Shown: positions 24,001 through 38,221, numbered from the stretch's first letter. The stretch: 64,000 bases of DNA from Dryobates pubescens (GCF_014839835.1 NC_071617.1:11586623-11650622); one strand, 5' to 3'. The notes: a model not told the origin generated them from the letters alone. Program-made: numbers and translations.

Positions 24001-26847
24001 AGTCCCAGCATTTCAGCCATTACTACTAAAGCCATATTTTGGCAAGTTTCACTGAAACCCTGTCTGTGGATGCTCGCTTTGTCTGTCCGCAGCAAGGATG
24101 GCATGCCCACTTTCCACTGCCAAGTACTTGGTGAGGGTTTTGCCACTGTTGAATGTCGTCACAGGCACCAAGATTGGATTTACCAATGGCAGCAGTATGA
24201 CACCTTGGTAAGCTACTTCACCACCAGAGGAAAAAAGAAAAAATCATTCCCCATGAAGCCAAAGGAACTGCTTGGCCAAAGAAAGTGAATACTGTGAAAT
24301 TACAGCAGCTCCAGCTTCAGGTATGATCCTAAGCAGCCCTTGCCAAAAATGCATAGGCAATGGTGCTCCAACATATAAACAAACCATTATAGAAATTTAT
24401 TAGTAATTTCTCCAGAATGAGAAAAATTCAGAATCTAGGGGAAAACTGAATTTGCAAGAACTGGAGACATGTGTCTCCCATTGCTTCATAATGAAGTGAA
24501 AAGGGAAAGTGTTAAGCAGCAAAATCATACCAGAAGGAAATGCTAAGAAAAAAGGTAACATACCAGGAAAGAAGGGGTACAGCTAACTAAAGGGGAAAAA
24601 AAATTCTTAAGAATGGCACCAAAGGCAAACATTATATAAATGAGTGAAATAAATAAAACAGCAGGTAGGGAGGAAGGAAATACAAGAGAGGAGAACTGAT
24701 GAGCAGATTAGTCTGAAGCAAATGGAACAGTTAACCAGAGAAATAAAACAGTTATGTGTCTGCCACCCTACGCTACCCTCAAGACCTGCAGAAGAGTACA
24801 CTTTAAATTGTACTGGCGAGACTTCGATCAGATTCAGACTGACTGACCAGGCTCCAGTTACGGCAGGCAGAACCTGGCAGACTACTATTGAATAGAGATC
24901 TCTTCTCTTAACCTCAGAGAACAATCTTCATGTACCAGCCTGTGTCATCACAGAAATAAGTTAAAACTTCAACTATACTTACATAATTTCCCAGGATTAA
25001 AGATGACAAGAAATTGACTAAGGCAAAACATCCAAAAATCATGCCAACAACAGTGTTACTTGCACCTTTTTTTTCTGCCTGCAAAATAGATCACAACAGT
25101 ATAAAGATGGAGGAAAATTCTTGAGACGATTAACATTTGTGTTGTACATATTTTGTTTTCTCTATCAGTGCAGTTACAAAGCAATTTACTTTCTCAAAGG
25201 CAGTTTAGGCCTTGCAAGGAAATAGCACAGCAATTTAATGACACGTTGCACTTCTACTTAAGTTACACAGAATAAAGGGAAATGCAACATTCATTCCTCA
25301 ATGAATGGAGCTATGTTTGCTGAACAGGTGATCACACCATACAGGAGGCTTCAACTGGCGTGTAACAGAGCTACCTACAATGCTTTGATCTTTCACATGG
25401 CAAGAGGGCAGCGAACAGGTATGTTACCTTTACTAAACCATGCCTCCCTGTAACAAGCACCAGGCAATTTTTTCTACTTATCCAACTGGCAAAACAAACT
25501 TACCTTGCTATGAGCAGTACATGTGAGTATTTAGAAAGAAAATAATCTTATCATTTGTTAATGCTTGAAAACAACTCGATCATGAGAGAAATGGACTTTT
25601 GCTGCACAGGCACCTTGACCAATTTTTTTTTTTCCCATCTTATATTTAATAACATTGTATTTGCTCAATGTAAGCAGAGATTATTTTTTTTTCCCCTCCA
25701 GTTGCTAGGTCAGGAAAGTGAAGAGTCAATGGAAGGCCCAACATGATGTAACAGAAAGGTAGCTTATCAATAAAAAGTCATCGAATGGCTAAGGCACTCA
25801 AATGAAAGTCAGGATATGGGCAGAGCTTTGGCCTCAGCTCTACTACCAAAGTGCTATGCAACACTGGGCAAAAAAAATATTTCACTCCATTAAGCATCTA
25901 TTTTAACTTTTATCTCACATCATTAGTTTACTGTGTTCTCTGAAGGCATGAAGATTAAATTAGACTATGGACAGCATCCAAGTCACTATTATACATACTT
26001 TATTTTAGCCAGCATCAGGCCATGACTATGATTTCCACAACTGTGAAGTCTAGATTCAGAGCTTACACCCAACCAACGATAAAGGTCCCACAGCGTTCAA
26101 GATCCTTTTAAAAGTTTCAACGTGAAAAAAAAATAAATAAATAAAATTCAAGAGTAGCTGGACTAGTTTGTTTACCTCTGTAGGGAAAAAGGGTCCCAGG
26201 ATTGAATAGCATATCATTGAACTGAAATTTATAGAAGCTGTTGCAGCTATTGTATACAACTGTTCTCTGGTAAGCCTTCTTGATTCCACCTCACTGGGTG
26301 CTTCTGGCGTGCCGTCTTCTTAAAATACAAAGAAAAATAAGAAAAATAAAAGAAAGGGGGGCGGGGGAAGTAGTATTGTAAACTGAGAGAGGGCAAGGAT
26401 ACTGAAATCGGGTTCGAAAACTTCTGTCCTCCCGCCTCTGGGGAACTAACCCATGCTGCGCTACCTCTTTCCCTCATGTCGGTGCACACGCTTGCCGGGG
26501 TAGCCGCCCCTCAGCCCGCCCGAAAGCGCAAGAGCTTCTGCAAGGGCTTCCCCGCCGCTTCCCCGCCGCGGCCGGACAGCCCCGATACGCCGTGCTGCGG
26601 AACTCACTCCCAGGGAGAAACCCGCCCCCATTCCCTGCACGCCCGCTCCCTTTCGTGGTTGCAGGCTCCGGCGCTGTGGAGCGGCCAGGCAAGCGCCAGC
26701 CCCGCCACAGCTGACAAGACTCCGGCACAGCAACTGGCCCCCGGACCCGGTTGTGCCGCCTTGTCGCCGCCGGAGAAAAGCGCGAAGCCCCAGCCATCTA
26801 CCTAGGGACTGCTCGCTCCCTGCGCTGTCCGCCGTCCGGCTGCCCAT
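9041..26847 (-). CDS. SLC18B1: SLC18B1, vesicular polyamine transporter (MFS), 14 coding exons
   Basis: Coding exons from 5' to 3' on the minus strand: 26847-26802, 26318-26176, 25078-24983, 23356-23283, 22469-22322, 21297-21141, 17929-17793, 16222-16121, 15179-15088, 13096-13001, 12216-12142, 10017-9924, 9824-9778, 9116-9041. All junctions are GT-AG and the lengths sum to 1383 bases: 460 residues plus stop, against 456 in human as I recall it. Start: CACCATGGGC, a strong Kozak context, in the CpG island. The product aligns along its length with human SLC18B1: [13 protein letters not shown] at about 50, [18 protein letters not shown] at 66, [28 protein letters not shown] ending at 169, [12 protein letters not shown] near 365. 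MFS marks: GNYLTEIGAK (93-102, loop 2-3), [12 protein letters not shown] (177-188) and AGPTLGGF (392-399), the paired antiporter GPxxGG motifs, and LLSDKRP (295-301). Known role in mammals: proton-driven loading of polyamines into vesicles. The C-terminal tail ([10 protein letters not shown]) matches human ERTTLLPNET in kind. The gene lies head-to-head with RPS12, 7 kb away. Confidence 0.96.
9111..9120 (-). promoter_or_regulatory. SLC18B1: Tandem NAGNAG splice acceptor of SLC18B1 last exon
   Basis: The minus strand reads GTGCTAGCAGTTCC at the last intron-exon border. Both TAG and CAG can serve as acceptor. The upstream exon ends in phase 2 (AG), so either choice keeps frame. Use of the first gives one extra serine codon (exon from 9116), the second starts the exon at 9113. 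Such sites often give two isoforms differing by one residue. Confidence 0.75.
9240..9600 (-). mobile_element. CR1 RT-region fragment in last SLC18B1 intron
   Basis: Reverse complement encodes a diverged [17 protein letters not shown], the RT block of an old CR1 subfamily, with '[15 protein letters not shown]' before it. No CR1 3' terminus is attached. It lies in the intron between exons 13 and 14 and in the same direction as the gene. Frame is broken after FNIFI. Confidence 0.82.
10228..10714 (+). mobile_element. Solo LTR, avian ERVL-type (fossil)
   Basis: It begins TGTCCTGTTTTC and ends ACCACAACA. Both ends and the middle ('aacacactgatgttttaatcg', 'ctaagcagtgtttacac', 'gtcaaggact') match an LTR type that is very common in birds. 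CTTC on both sides is a probable remnant of the target-site duplication. No internal retroviral sequence adjoins it. It lies in the SLC18B1 intron between exons 11 and 12, opposite to the gene. A second copy of the same family is at 54274-54770. Confidence 0.82.
11409..11668 (-). mobile_element. CR1 3' region, older subfamily
   Basis: Minus-strand CR1 terminus: 'cacagagaatcatagaatagtaggggtctgaagggac', 'tccaaccccctgccagggcagg', 'gaagttcctcctcatgtttagatggaacttc'. Similar in type to the copy at 7210. It is intronic in SLC18B1 and in the gene's direction. Confidence 0.85.
12845..12890. repeat. CAAA/CCAA-rich simple repeat
   Basis: Short low-complexity tract 'aaaaacaaacaaaacccaaacaaaccaaccaaccaaa' downstream of SLC18B1 exon 10 in gene direction. 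On the transcribed strand it is U/G-rich. Similar tracts occur near 21340 and 22480-22540, the latter forming the U-rich tract before exon 5. Confidence 0.7.
13442..13909 (-). mobile_element. Solo LTR with 5-bp target duplication (fossil)
   Basis: On the minus strand it runs TGTTGTAGTTTGAG...CCCATTACA. The 5-base flank CTTGG is repeated exactly at 13437-13441 and 13910-13914, which defines the 468-base element. It is GC-rich compared with its flanks, with a TATAAG motif near 13790 on the minus strand. No internal retroviral sequence is present. It sits in the SLC18B1 intron between exons 9 and 10, in the same direction as the gene. A 5-base duplication is typical of ERVL-class insertions, but the family call is an inference. 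Confidence 0.85.
14053..14429 (-). mobile_element. CR1 3' end with (TAGAA)n tail
   Basis: Starts with 'tagaatagaatagaatagac', the reversed tail, then 'cagactggaaaagacctttgagatcattgagtccaacc' and the usual CR1 3' part back to 'gtctccagg'. Intronic in SLC18B1 and in the gene's direction. The encoded C-terminal ORF2 part still reads open over about 95 codons on the minus strand. Confidence 0.9.
18122..18600 (+). mobile_element. CR1 3' end, subfamily with long open C-terminal frame
   Basis: From 18124 an uninterrupted frame of 128 codons gives [29 protein letters not shown] and [10 protein letters not shown], the C-terminal part of CR1 ORF2, and ends LDEALASLI-stop. The 3'UTR contains 'ggggtgtccctgcccacggcagg' and 'ttggaactcgatgatccttgtggtcccttccaaccc', which marks a different CR1 subfamily from the TATTCTATG-tailed ones. 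It lies in the SLC18B1 intron between exons 6 and 7, antisense to the gene. Confidence 0.92.
19099..19822 (+). mobile_element. CR1 3' region, about 720 bp
   Basis: Begins near 'caagcaacgctacaggctcaggg' (ORF2 YRL.. region), runs through 'tggccaagaaagccaatggcatcctggcctg', and ends 'ccaacctggctgtttctgtgattctgtgatta'. Several frame breaks. Antisense in the same SLC18B1 intron as the copy at 18122. Confidence 0.9.
20215..20470 (-). mobile_element. LTR end plus primer-binding-site region of an ERV (fossil)
   Basis: Read on the minus strand, a probable LTR end is followed by TTTGGCACCCAACGTGGGGC, which resembles the primer-binding-site region seen next to LTRs of avian endogenous retroviruses. Only the LTR 3' part and a short leader are present. 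The element is a fragment, in the direction of SLC18B1, in the intron between exons 6 and 7. Ends are approximate. Confidence 0.55.
20535..20722 (+). mobile_element. Short CR1 3' end
   Basis: 'cttctcttcacagagagagttgttagccattggaatgggg', 'gtggtggagtcaccatccctgg', ending 'gaggtcttttccaaccttgatg' followed by a CTCTCT run. 5'-truncated, next to the ERV fragment. Confidence 0.88.
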
Positions 26848-27060
26848 GGTGAAGAAGCGCAGAGTTCGCAGATGCCGGCGCAGTGCGCCGCTTCTCGCCG
26901 CCCCGTCCACCAGCGGCCGCGGGCTGTCACCGCAGCGGGGCCGACACCACACCGGCTGCCGCTACTGAGCATGCTCAGGCCGCAGGGGTGTCCTGCCGCG
27001 CCCCACGGCTCCTTGCCCGCTGATGGTGGCTGAACTGCGGCGGGTCTGGTCTCGGGCTGC
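26440..27060. promoter_or_regulatory. SLC18B1: CpG island and promoter of SLC18B1
   Basis: Dense CpG over about 600 bases covers the SLC18B1 first exon (ATG at 26847) and extends some 200 bases upstream of it in gene direction. No TATA box is evident, which fits a broad housekeeping promoter. The transcription start is probably between about 26,900 and 26,970 but cannot be fixed from sequence. Long open frames here on both strands are a by-product of high GC. Confidence 0.8.
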
Positions 27061-27988
27061 CAGCCGGAGAGGAAGAGCGGTGAGGGCGGCGGCAGGCACC
27101 AGCCCTGGCCAGTCTGACAGTAACCTGCCGGGGTACGCTGCGCACTTGGCTCAAGGGAGCCGCTCACAGAGGCTGGTGGAATATGGAATGTAGCCTGTGC
27201 TGTACGGCGGCTTCCACAGGTTACAGGTAAGGAACACCGAGGAGCCGTCTGGACATTAGAAAGATGTTTCTGACAAGCAGAAAAAATACGCATTATAGAA
27301 CAGCCTTGCAATGGAAGTGTGAATCTGAACTGTCTTAAAACAGGAGCTCAAAGAGTCTGTTACTGTGACTGCTAGTGAATGGGGGAGCTGGGGTCAGGAA
27401 CTCAAGAGGTACATCCAACTTCAAACAGCTAAAGGAAGTTTGAATGGTAAAGGAGGCATTGACTCCAGACACATTGCTACAGCTGGTTAACCCAACTGTG
27501 CTTCCTGGAAACAGCCCTGTTGGTCCAGCTTCACTCACCAAATTCCTGACCAGCTCTTAACTGTAGGACTGCTGATTTGCCATGCAGTCATCTGTTCTCA
27601 AAAGAGCTGCAACATCTGTTCCATACAGGATGGCTTCATAGGACTAGCACACCAAGCAAGATCACAGCCTCTAGCAAGGAATCATAAAGGAGTAACAGAA
27701 CTGAACAGAGTTGTTCACAAGAATCAATAGCTATAAACTGACCAGGAGTAACTTCAGACTGGCACAAATTCCTATCTGGAAGGGAGGAAAGGAGGAAAGT
27801 GAGGAAGAAGATGAGGCATGAGCTGAGGACCTCTTCAAAATTTAATAAATGACAGACCACATATTGCTTGAGGGGGAAAAACAGTTATTATTTCTTCAAA
27901 ACACCATTTTAACTAGGCCCTCAGTGTTCCATCTAGTCACCATCTTTAATGCTAAGATGCATAATCAGGACATTTCAGAGCAAATGAT
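27061..27988. other. Intergenic upstream of SLC18B1
   Basis: No exon, repeat or RNA gene recognised between the SLC18B1 CpG island and the next CR1. Confidence 0.5.
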
Positions 27989-28358
27989 ACCATAGAATCA
28001 ATAAGGTTGGAAAAGACCGCAGAGATCAAGTCCAACCTATCATCCAACACCTCATGACTAACTAAACCATGGCTGTAAGTGCCACATCCAATCCTTTTCT
28101 GAACACCTCCAGGGACAGTGACTCCACTACCTCCTTGGGCAGCCCATTCCAATGGCCAATTACTCTTTCTGAGAAGAACTTTGTCCTCACCTTGAGCCTC
28201 AACTTCCCCTGGTGCAGATTCAGACTGTGTCCTCTTATTCTGGTGCTGGTTGCCTGGGAGAAGAGGCCAACACCCAGTTGTAGAGAGCAATAAGGTCTCC
28301 TCTCAGCCTCATCTTCTCCAGACTGAACAACCCTAGCTCCCACAGCCATTCCTCACAG
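27989..28358 (-). mobile_element. CR1 3' end
   Basis: 'accatagaatcaataaggttggaaaagaccgcagagatcaagtccaacc' begins the reversed terminus, and the copy runs back to 'cccacagccattcctcacag'. Several small deletions relative to sibling copies. Confidence 0.9.
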
Positions 28359-28863
28359 TGTTACCAAAAATGGCAAGTAAACTCCCCAACACTAATTTTA
28401 GTTATGGTCAGGCACACTGGGGATCACTCTGCCCATGTGAGCACTTGATTGAGCATCTTACAGAGAATATATATATCAGCATTCTATGCATATTCACTAG
28501 ATTTCCAGGAACTGACTACACATTAATCAACTTTTCAGAACTCATTCTGATATATGCAAATGTATCTCCTGCATGCACACTCCCATCCTCTGATGAATTT
28601 TGGGAAAGGGTCTTCAAGAAGAGTCCCCCTGACTTCCTCCCCCTCTGATGCTCCAATTTTCTTTATCACCGTTCACTAGTTGACCCTGAGATTCATGCAT
28701 GCTCAGAGGTGTGGACTCATTAGTAAGTCTTAATTGTTTAGAAGCTTTCTACTCTTTAATTAAACTGCTGACTTCACAATTCATTACATTTCCTTCCAGG
28801 ATTCATCATCTCTTTATCTGAGACCTACAAAGATGGTCTCTTTATCCAGCTATGTTCTGTGTT
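28359..28863. other. Intergenic, no gene seen
   Basis: AT-rich spacer between two CR1 copies. A 96-codon open frame (28358-28648) has no recognisable motif and overlaps the CR1 edge. Confidence 0.5.
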
Positions 28864-29545
28864 AGAATAGAATAGAATAAACCAGGTTGGAAGAGACCTT
28901 CAAGATCATCGTGTCCAACCCATCAACCAATCCAACACCACCTAAACAACTAACCCATGGCACCAAGCACCCCATCAAGTCTCCTCCTGAACACCTCCAA
29001 TGATGGTGACTCCACCACCTCCTCGGGCAGCCCATTCCAATGGGCAATCACTCTCTTTGTATAGAACTTCTTCCTAACATGCAGCCTAAACCTCCCCTGG
29101 CACAGCCTGAAACTGTGTCCTCTTGTTCTGGTACTGGCTGCCTGGGAGGAAGACCAGCCTCCACCTATCTACAACCTCCCTTCAGGTAGTTGTAGAGAGC
29201 AATAAGGTCACCCTGAGTTTCCTCCTCTCCAGGCTAAGCAACCCCAGCTCCCTCAGCCTCTCCTCATAGGGCTTGTGTTCCAAACCCCTCACCAACTTTG
29301 TTGCACTTCTCTGGACTCGTTCCAGCAAGTCAACATCCTTCCTAAACTGAGGGGCCCAGAACTGGACACAGTACTCAAGGTGTGGCCTAACCAGTGCAGT
29401 GTACAGGGGCAGAATGACCTCCCTGCTCCTGCTGGCCACACTGTTCTTGATGCATGCCAGGATGCCATTGGCCCTCTTGGCTGCCTGGGCACACTGCAGG
29501 CTCATGTTCAGCCTACCATTGACCAGGTCCCTCTCTACCTGTTTC
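28864..29545 (-). mobile_element. CR1 3' region, younger subfamily
   Basis: Begins with the reversed tail 'agaatagaatagaataaaccaggttggaagagacc' and extends about 680 bases to 'caggctcatgttcagcctaccattgaccaggtccctc'. Encodes, in reverse, the ORF2 C-terminal part ([38 protein letters not shown]) with a small number of frame breaks. Confidence 0.93.
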
Positions 29546-29606
29546 TCTCAAAGAAACAAAGGCTAAGGAGCTAATCACTCTTACTGAAATGGTATCAGTA
29601 GGACAT

Positions 29607-29780
29607 GTGCTGTAGGCCCTTCACAACTCTCCTTGTCCTTCTCTGGACATGGCACAGCACTTCTATGTTCTTCCTATAGTGAGCAACCCATTGAACACAT
29701 TATTCAAGGTGTAGCCTCACTAGTGCCAGGGGAAAGATCACCTCCCTGTTCCTGATGGCCACAGTGTTTCTAATACAGTT
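29607..29780 (-). mobile_element. Old CR1 fragment
   Basis: Diverged reverse-strand match: 'ttctctggacatggcacagcacttc', 'acacattattcaaggtgtagcctcactagtgcc', 'acctccctgttcctgatggccacagtg'. More diverged than the adjacent CR1 at 28864 and from a different subfamily, so it is a separate insertion. Confidence 0.75.
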
Positions 29781-31192
29781 TTGTTGTTTGTGGGGTTTTT
29801 TTTAGAAAGAGAAGATTTTCTTGCTTCTGTCATGTCTGCAATAACTAGAACTAAAAAAAAAAGCAAGCAGCATCTTTCAAATCCCAAGTCATGTAGAATC
29901 CAAGCCATGGAGCACTATCCCTCCATAAACACTACAAATAAAGTCTACATCCATTGCTGATGCCCACAAAATAAAAACAATAAGAACAAATGCTTTGAAA
30001 GCAGCTTCCTTTGTGAACATCCAGGACATTCTGAAATGCTCTGCACCTGTGGGAACACATATCCCATTCTATTGTTCTGTGTGTAGGAATCTTCAAAATA
30101 CTTTTGCATTACCTTCTAGGAATCACTAACCTACTGCTTATTTGCATCACACTACTATTTTTTTTGCCAGAAGCCATAGTGGCTGCACACAAGTATTTGA
30201 AAAGACTTAAAATGGCTCCAATGCAACCACAGGATAACCACATCCTTTCAGAGTCCAGTGCAGAATCTGTTGAAATAAACAAAACCCAGAAATTAGTTTT
30301 GTTCAGTTACCATGACAAGCTTTCTTCTTTTCATATTGGTATTGAAATGCCATAATTTGTCCTCCTTCTGAGACCCCAGAATGGTCTCACCATACTTCTT
30401 CCGGGCACTTGAAACGGACATCTCTTGCACCTCTAGGCAGCAGCACATGGTTGGCTGTTCTGAACTGTTACCTGGAGGGACTTGGAAATACATGTTTCTC
30501 CCCCCTGAGCTGGCAAACAAATATTCTATGGAAGGGCAAAATAAAATAGGCAAAAGCTTGCTCTCTACAAAAATCCTTACACTGCAGAACGTTTTTCTGA
30601 ACCGTGTGACCAGGAAACTACTAAGATACTTGTTTAGGACAAAATGTGAAGTAGTGCTACTTGCAAGAAGGCTTCCAACCCAGCATTCCTCAGGGCTGAG
30701 AAATTGTATCTGTTTTGGAATGAAAATGAGAGGATTTTGTCTTGTGACATTAGAAATCCAAGTGTAGCCTGTGCCTGTACTTTCTATTTCTAGTGACAAA
30801 TGTCAGAGGGAAGTCAGCTCTTAACAGTCCTTACAGAACTGAAATTCAGTGCAAATTGTTCAGCATTTAGCACTGTCATGGGGAGTTTGCAATATCTGAC
30901 ACTTTGATCTGTCTACCTCCTATTTCAACATACTGTGCCACTATCTGAATTACTCATTCCTCAATTCATGAATCTCCACAACTTACATGACACTTAAGCT
31001 ATAGCTGGAGTCTGGCAAGTTGAAGACAAGACAGGAAGAGGTTGCCAGGGTGAGCACAGGCTGAAAGTAAAGGTTCCTACAGCAAGAAACAGACAAAAAA
31101 AAGTGAAAAGGAGTAAGAAGAAGATGGCTAAGACAGAGTGAATCAGTATTGCACTTCTAAAGAAGTCCCTATGTTCATTTGCCATTCGGATC
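29781..31192. other. Intergenic, no recognised gene
   Basis: Contains a 168-codon open frame on the minus strand (30293-30799) overlapping a 128-codon frame on the plus strand (30381-30767). Neither shows a known domain, good start context or splice signals that I can defend. In a window of this size such lengths arise by chance. Confidence 0.45.
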
Positions 31193-31235
31193 GGGGGGGG
31201 GGGGGGAGGGGAGGGGAGGGAAGGGGGGAAGGAAG
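31193..31235 (+). repeat. G-rich tract (potential G-quadruplex)
   Basis: A run of about 14 G followed by AGGGGAGGGGAGGGAAGGGGGG. It has more than four G-runs of three or longer with single-base loops, so it can form an intramolecular quadruplex. It lies about 2.8 kb upstream of RPS12. Confidence 0.85.
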
Positions 31236-32189
31236 AAAAATGCCATCACAGAAAGGTGGCACAGTCAGCAGCAGTTAGGAAACTGATGGAAAGCATAGAG
31301 GGTATATAAACACCAAAAGGCTTTAAAACTTATGTAACAAGAGGGTGAGTCTGAATGAATTATCCAGAACCGCAACCTGGTGAGAATGTCATGTGACATC
31401 ATCTCATAGTTACTCCTCTTCTGCCCAGATACAAGCATATGATGTTGTTCATAACATAAGGAAGTCTTGAGAGGACCAGGTTGCCCTAGAGGAGCTGGCC
31501 ACTCAGTGAAACACCAAGCCAGCATTTGTACTGATTCCATTCCAGCCCTCTAGAACCCAGGCAGGTTCCCAATTCTCTCCTACTGTGCTTGTTATCCCAC
31601 TCACACACCCTCAAGTATACTACAAGTGTTCTCAGCGCAGGAGTGTAATCCTTGGCTTAAATGTGTTATAGCCCATGGCTGTATGCCAGTGTTCTGAATG
31701 GACATCTTAACTCCATGAGAAAATACAGAGATTAAGAAAACAGCAACTCCTTGTAGGAATCCAGGCAGAAAGGTGGAGCAGGTGGAGTAGTGCAAACTGT
31801 ATGCAGAGCACCCACATGGACACAGAGCTCACACTGTCACACTTTTCAGTGGAGTGGACTTTGAAACAGAACCTCAGGTTCCCCTTAGTCATTACACACA
31901 AATATGTATACCAACTACTGGCATTCAACACAGAGTAAAGTGCCAACACAAACCTCCCTGTCCCCATACATAGCTGTTAGCGCAGCTTTGTTTGCAAGAG
32001 CAACATTCTACTTCTATGTTTTGTATGCTATTAATGCTTTTGCTGTAATACAGATCTTTCAGATGTGTGTACTTCCATCTTCTGGACAGAATAAATATTG
32101 CACTTACTCAGCAATACTGGTGTGTCCTGTGGTGGTACCTGTGTTTAGCCTGTATCTGAGGCTAAACTACAGCAGCTGCTCTATCACCC

Positions 32190-32575
32190 CATGACCTCTC
32201 TGCATCAGAGAGAATCAGGACAAGAAAAGAAGACCCAGAAATTGAAATGGATTTAATGAAACAGCTAAACTAACACAAATGTCATTATAAGATATATAAA
32301 GTTATACTCGTCACACACACAAAAAAAAGTGCAGCATTCAGGAAGACAGGCCTCAAGAGCTGGAAAAGAAACAGAGTAAAGAGTAAACCCAAGCAGGAAA
32401 CTCTGTCAGGAGACTCCCCTCTTCTTAGCAAACTTCCCCCTTTATAATGTGTGGTGCTCATGGTATGGGATACACCTGTGAGCCAACTCCAGTCAGCTGT
32501 CATGGCTGACTCAGAATGGCTAGTGGCCTGCAAATCCATGGCTGGTTGAGGATTCTGGCCACCTGCAGACATCTT
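32190..32575 (-). mobile_element. Possible LTR (fossil), ends approximate
   Basis: On the minus strand a TATAAAG motif near 32455 is followed about 200 bases later by CATTAAATCC (an ATTAAA signal), and then a pyrimidine-rich end. This is the layout of an avian LTR. No target duplication could be fixed and no internal retroviral sequence adjoins. The call rests on architecture only. Confidence 0.4.
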
Positions 32576-33880
32576 GTTATCCTGTGGTGACCTTAAGGGA
32601 GCTAATGGTTTATTATTCCACTCAGTACAAAACCGTCTCTGTAGATTAGGTGTCTTTAAGACTTCTTAAGGGGCATAAGATTAAGTGGTAGATAGGTATA
32701 GGGAAGAACATTCTCGCTGTGGAGAAGAAAATAAGGTGAGCATTATAATTTATGTGTGCTTGTGTGCTTTCTGGGGTCTAAGCAGTACGAAGGAAATTGT
32801 ATATTCACACTTCACGTAGAGGAAGGAGGGGAGAAGTCATGGACAAAAGTCCCACAGGAGCTGCTAGATAAGAATACCTGTCTTAGGTTTGCAGTGGTTG
32901 CAACCCTCTGGAGTATTGCAACTGGGGCTGAAATTCAGAGTTTCAAGCAATATGTGGTAGAAGTTGGAGATGGCCATATGCACCTTGGAGGCTGTTGGCA
33001 TGAGAAACGGGCAGTGTTGTTCTATTGGCTTTAGAGTGCAGGAAGCAAAGTGCCTCCATGCTACATTCTGACTCCATGTCTGTTTTTCATAAGGCTCTGA
33101 TTAGCTTCTGCCTCCTCTACACCTGTGTAATATTAAATGTACATACCTGACTGCCTGAGTAGATATTAGCCAGGAGACAGATGGAGCCTGGGAGTGCTGT
33201 GGCTACAGCCCCCCCAGCCAGGCCATTCCCCCATGCAGACTCAGAAAGGTTGTGCAGCTTGAGATCTGTGGCCAGCTATGAACTAGCTGAGTAATTTCTA
33301 CTTTTCCCCTTTGTCCTCCCCTGCCTTCATCAACCCTGAGAAGTCATTGTATGGATAATGTCTCCTGGCTTTAGCCTACAGCCTACCACTTGACAATATT
33401 AGGAAGATCAAAGAAGGACATATTGTAGAAAGGTGACAGCGTTGCTGTCAAGTATTTGCCTGCTTTTATTGTCACTATGTACATTTTTACAAAGATGGCA
33501 AAACATAGACCACCCAGTAATGAAATAATCACATCTCAAACAGGTAGGATGGACATAGTCCTATACCAGACTGACAGCACCTGAGCAAATAACGTGTTTG
33601 AAATGTGGTGGCCATGGTGCACACAATCAGTACAATCACTTAGGCCTGTGTGAGCATCTGACAGGAATGGGAATCTGCAGTTGCACTTCTTCAGTTTCTG
33701 AGTTACAGCCAAGTGCTGCAAGCCCTGCTGAAAGCTGCCAGAGATTTCAGGTTTGGTCCCCATCTTCCTCCAGGTTGCCAGGTTTTCAGGAACGGTGCCA
33801 TTCGAAACCAGACCTTTTTAGCAGCAACAGGCCCTAAGGAAGATGACAGGATCCAGCTGCAGATGGCCTCTACCCGGCTT
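32576..33880. other. Intergenic upstream of the RPS12 promoter
   Basis: No exon or repeat recognised. GC rises from about 33,880 into the RPS12 CpG island. Confidence 0.5.
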
Positions 33881-34019
33881 CTGCAGTTGGCTTTCCCGCC
33901 TTGAGGACTCTCTGCTGCTGTCTCTATAGCTACGAGGAGGCGGTCCCGCGACCGGCGAAGTGACGGATCAGGCAGCGCGGCGGACAGCCTCCGAGTCACG
34001 CAGGATGGGTCCTCGCCTG

Positions 34020-34057
34020 TTATAAGACCGTGAGACGGAAGTTCCGCCTTCTCTTTC
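34020..34057 (+). promoter_or_regulatory. RPS12: RPS12 core promoter: TATA-like box, ETS-like site and 5'-TOP start
   Basis: TTATAAGA at 34020-34027 lies about 27 bases before a pyrimidine tract CCTTCTCTTTC (34047-34057). Ribosomal-protein mRNAs begin with a C in such a tract (5' terminal oligopyrimidine), which puts their translation under mTOR/LARP1 control. Between them CGGAAGT (34036-34042) is an ETS/GABP-type site, common in ribosomal protein promoters. The start is therefore placed at C34047 or C34048. Confidence 0.75.
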
Positions 34058-34257
34058 GTGTGCGGCTCGCGGTGGTGCGGGGTGAGTAGCAGTGATGGCG
34101 CCGGGGCCTGCCGAGCTGAATCCCCCTCGCTGGTGGGACATCGTGGCGGGAGCGGGCCGGGCGGGGGCCCCGGGGCGGCCGGCACCACTCATCGGGGCGG
34201 CTTGTGTCTGTATTTGCAGCAGGAAGCCGGGCGGGAACAGCACCCACCGAGAGCGCC

Positions 34258-37825
<3,568 letters not shown>

Positions 37826-37831
37826 ATGGAA

Positions 37832-37837
37832 AATAAA
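37832..37837 (+). terminator. RPS12: RPS12 polyadenylation signal
   Basis: AATAAA only six bases after the stop codon, typical of the very short 3'UTR of ribosomal-protein mRNAs. A GT-rich run (TGTGTGTGTGTG, about 37853-37865) follows as the downstream element, so cleavage is expected near 37,850. Confidence 0.92.
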
Positions 37838-38221
37838 ATTTGAACCTGACTAGTGTGTGTGTGTGATTAATGGGTGGGTATCTGTGGACTTACTCTTTGG
37901 AGTTGCAATAGTTAACATCAGAAGGTGAAAGGACTTTGCAGATCTTGGTATAATTTATTAGTGTTTTAACTCTTGTCAGTTTGATAAGAAGATAATGGCA
38001 ATCCCTGCCATTCCTTTTCTAGCATGCTTCTCTTCCGTCTTACTCCAGAGGTTAATGGCTTAGGGAACTTTACACAGCTTCTCGTTTGCAAAAGTGCTGA
38101 CAGTTGATTGCTACCTCTTTTGTGTGTGTGGTGGGTTTTCGTTTGTTTGTTTTGGGGTTTTTTTTGGTGGTGCTTATGCTTGTACTGCTCTGAGTAACTC
38201 ATTAGGGAAGTCTGAAGTACT

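Noticed and set aside
23983-24288. 101-codon plus-strand frame inside an SLC18B1 intron
   Set aside because: No recognisable protein family and no exon borders. Treated as chance.
26400-26425. GGTTCGAAA resembling a tRNA B box
   Set aside because: No A box at the right distance and no cloverleaf could be drawn from the flanking sequence.
26461-26952. Long minus-strand open frame (163 codons) through the SLC18B1 first exon
   Set aside because: Only its [15 protein letters not shown] part is coding. The rest runs into intron 1 past a good donor and is open because of the high GC.
30293-30799. A 168-codon minus-strand frame overlapping a 128-codon plus-strand frame
   Set aside because: No domain, no codon pattern and no splice signals that I can defend. 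A few stop-free runs of this length are expected by chance over six frames of 64 kb.
33703-34188. 161-codon minus-strand frame at the RPS12 promoter
   Set aside because: It lies in a CpG island, is proline/arginine-rich with no domain, and overlaps the promoter and exon 1 of RPS12.
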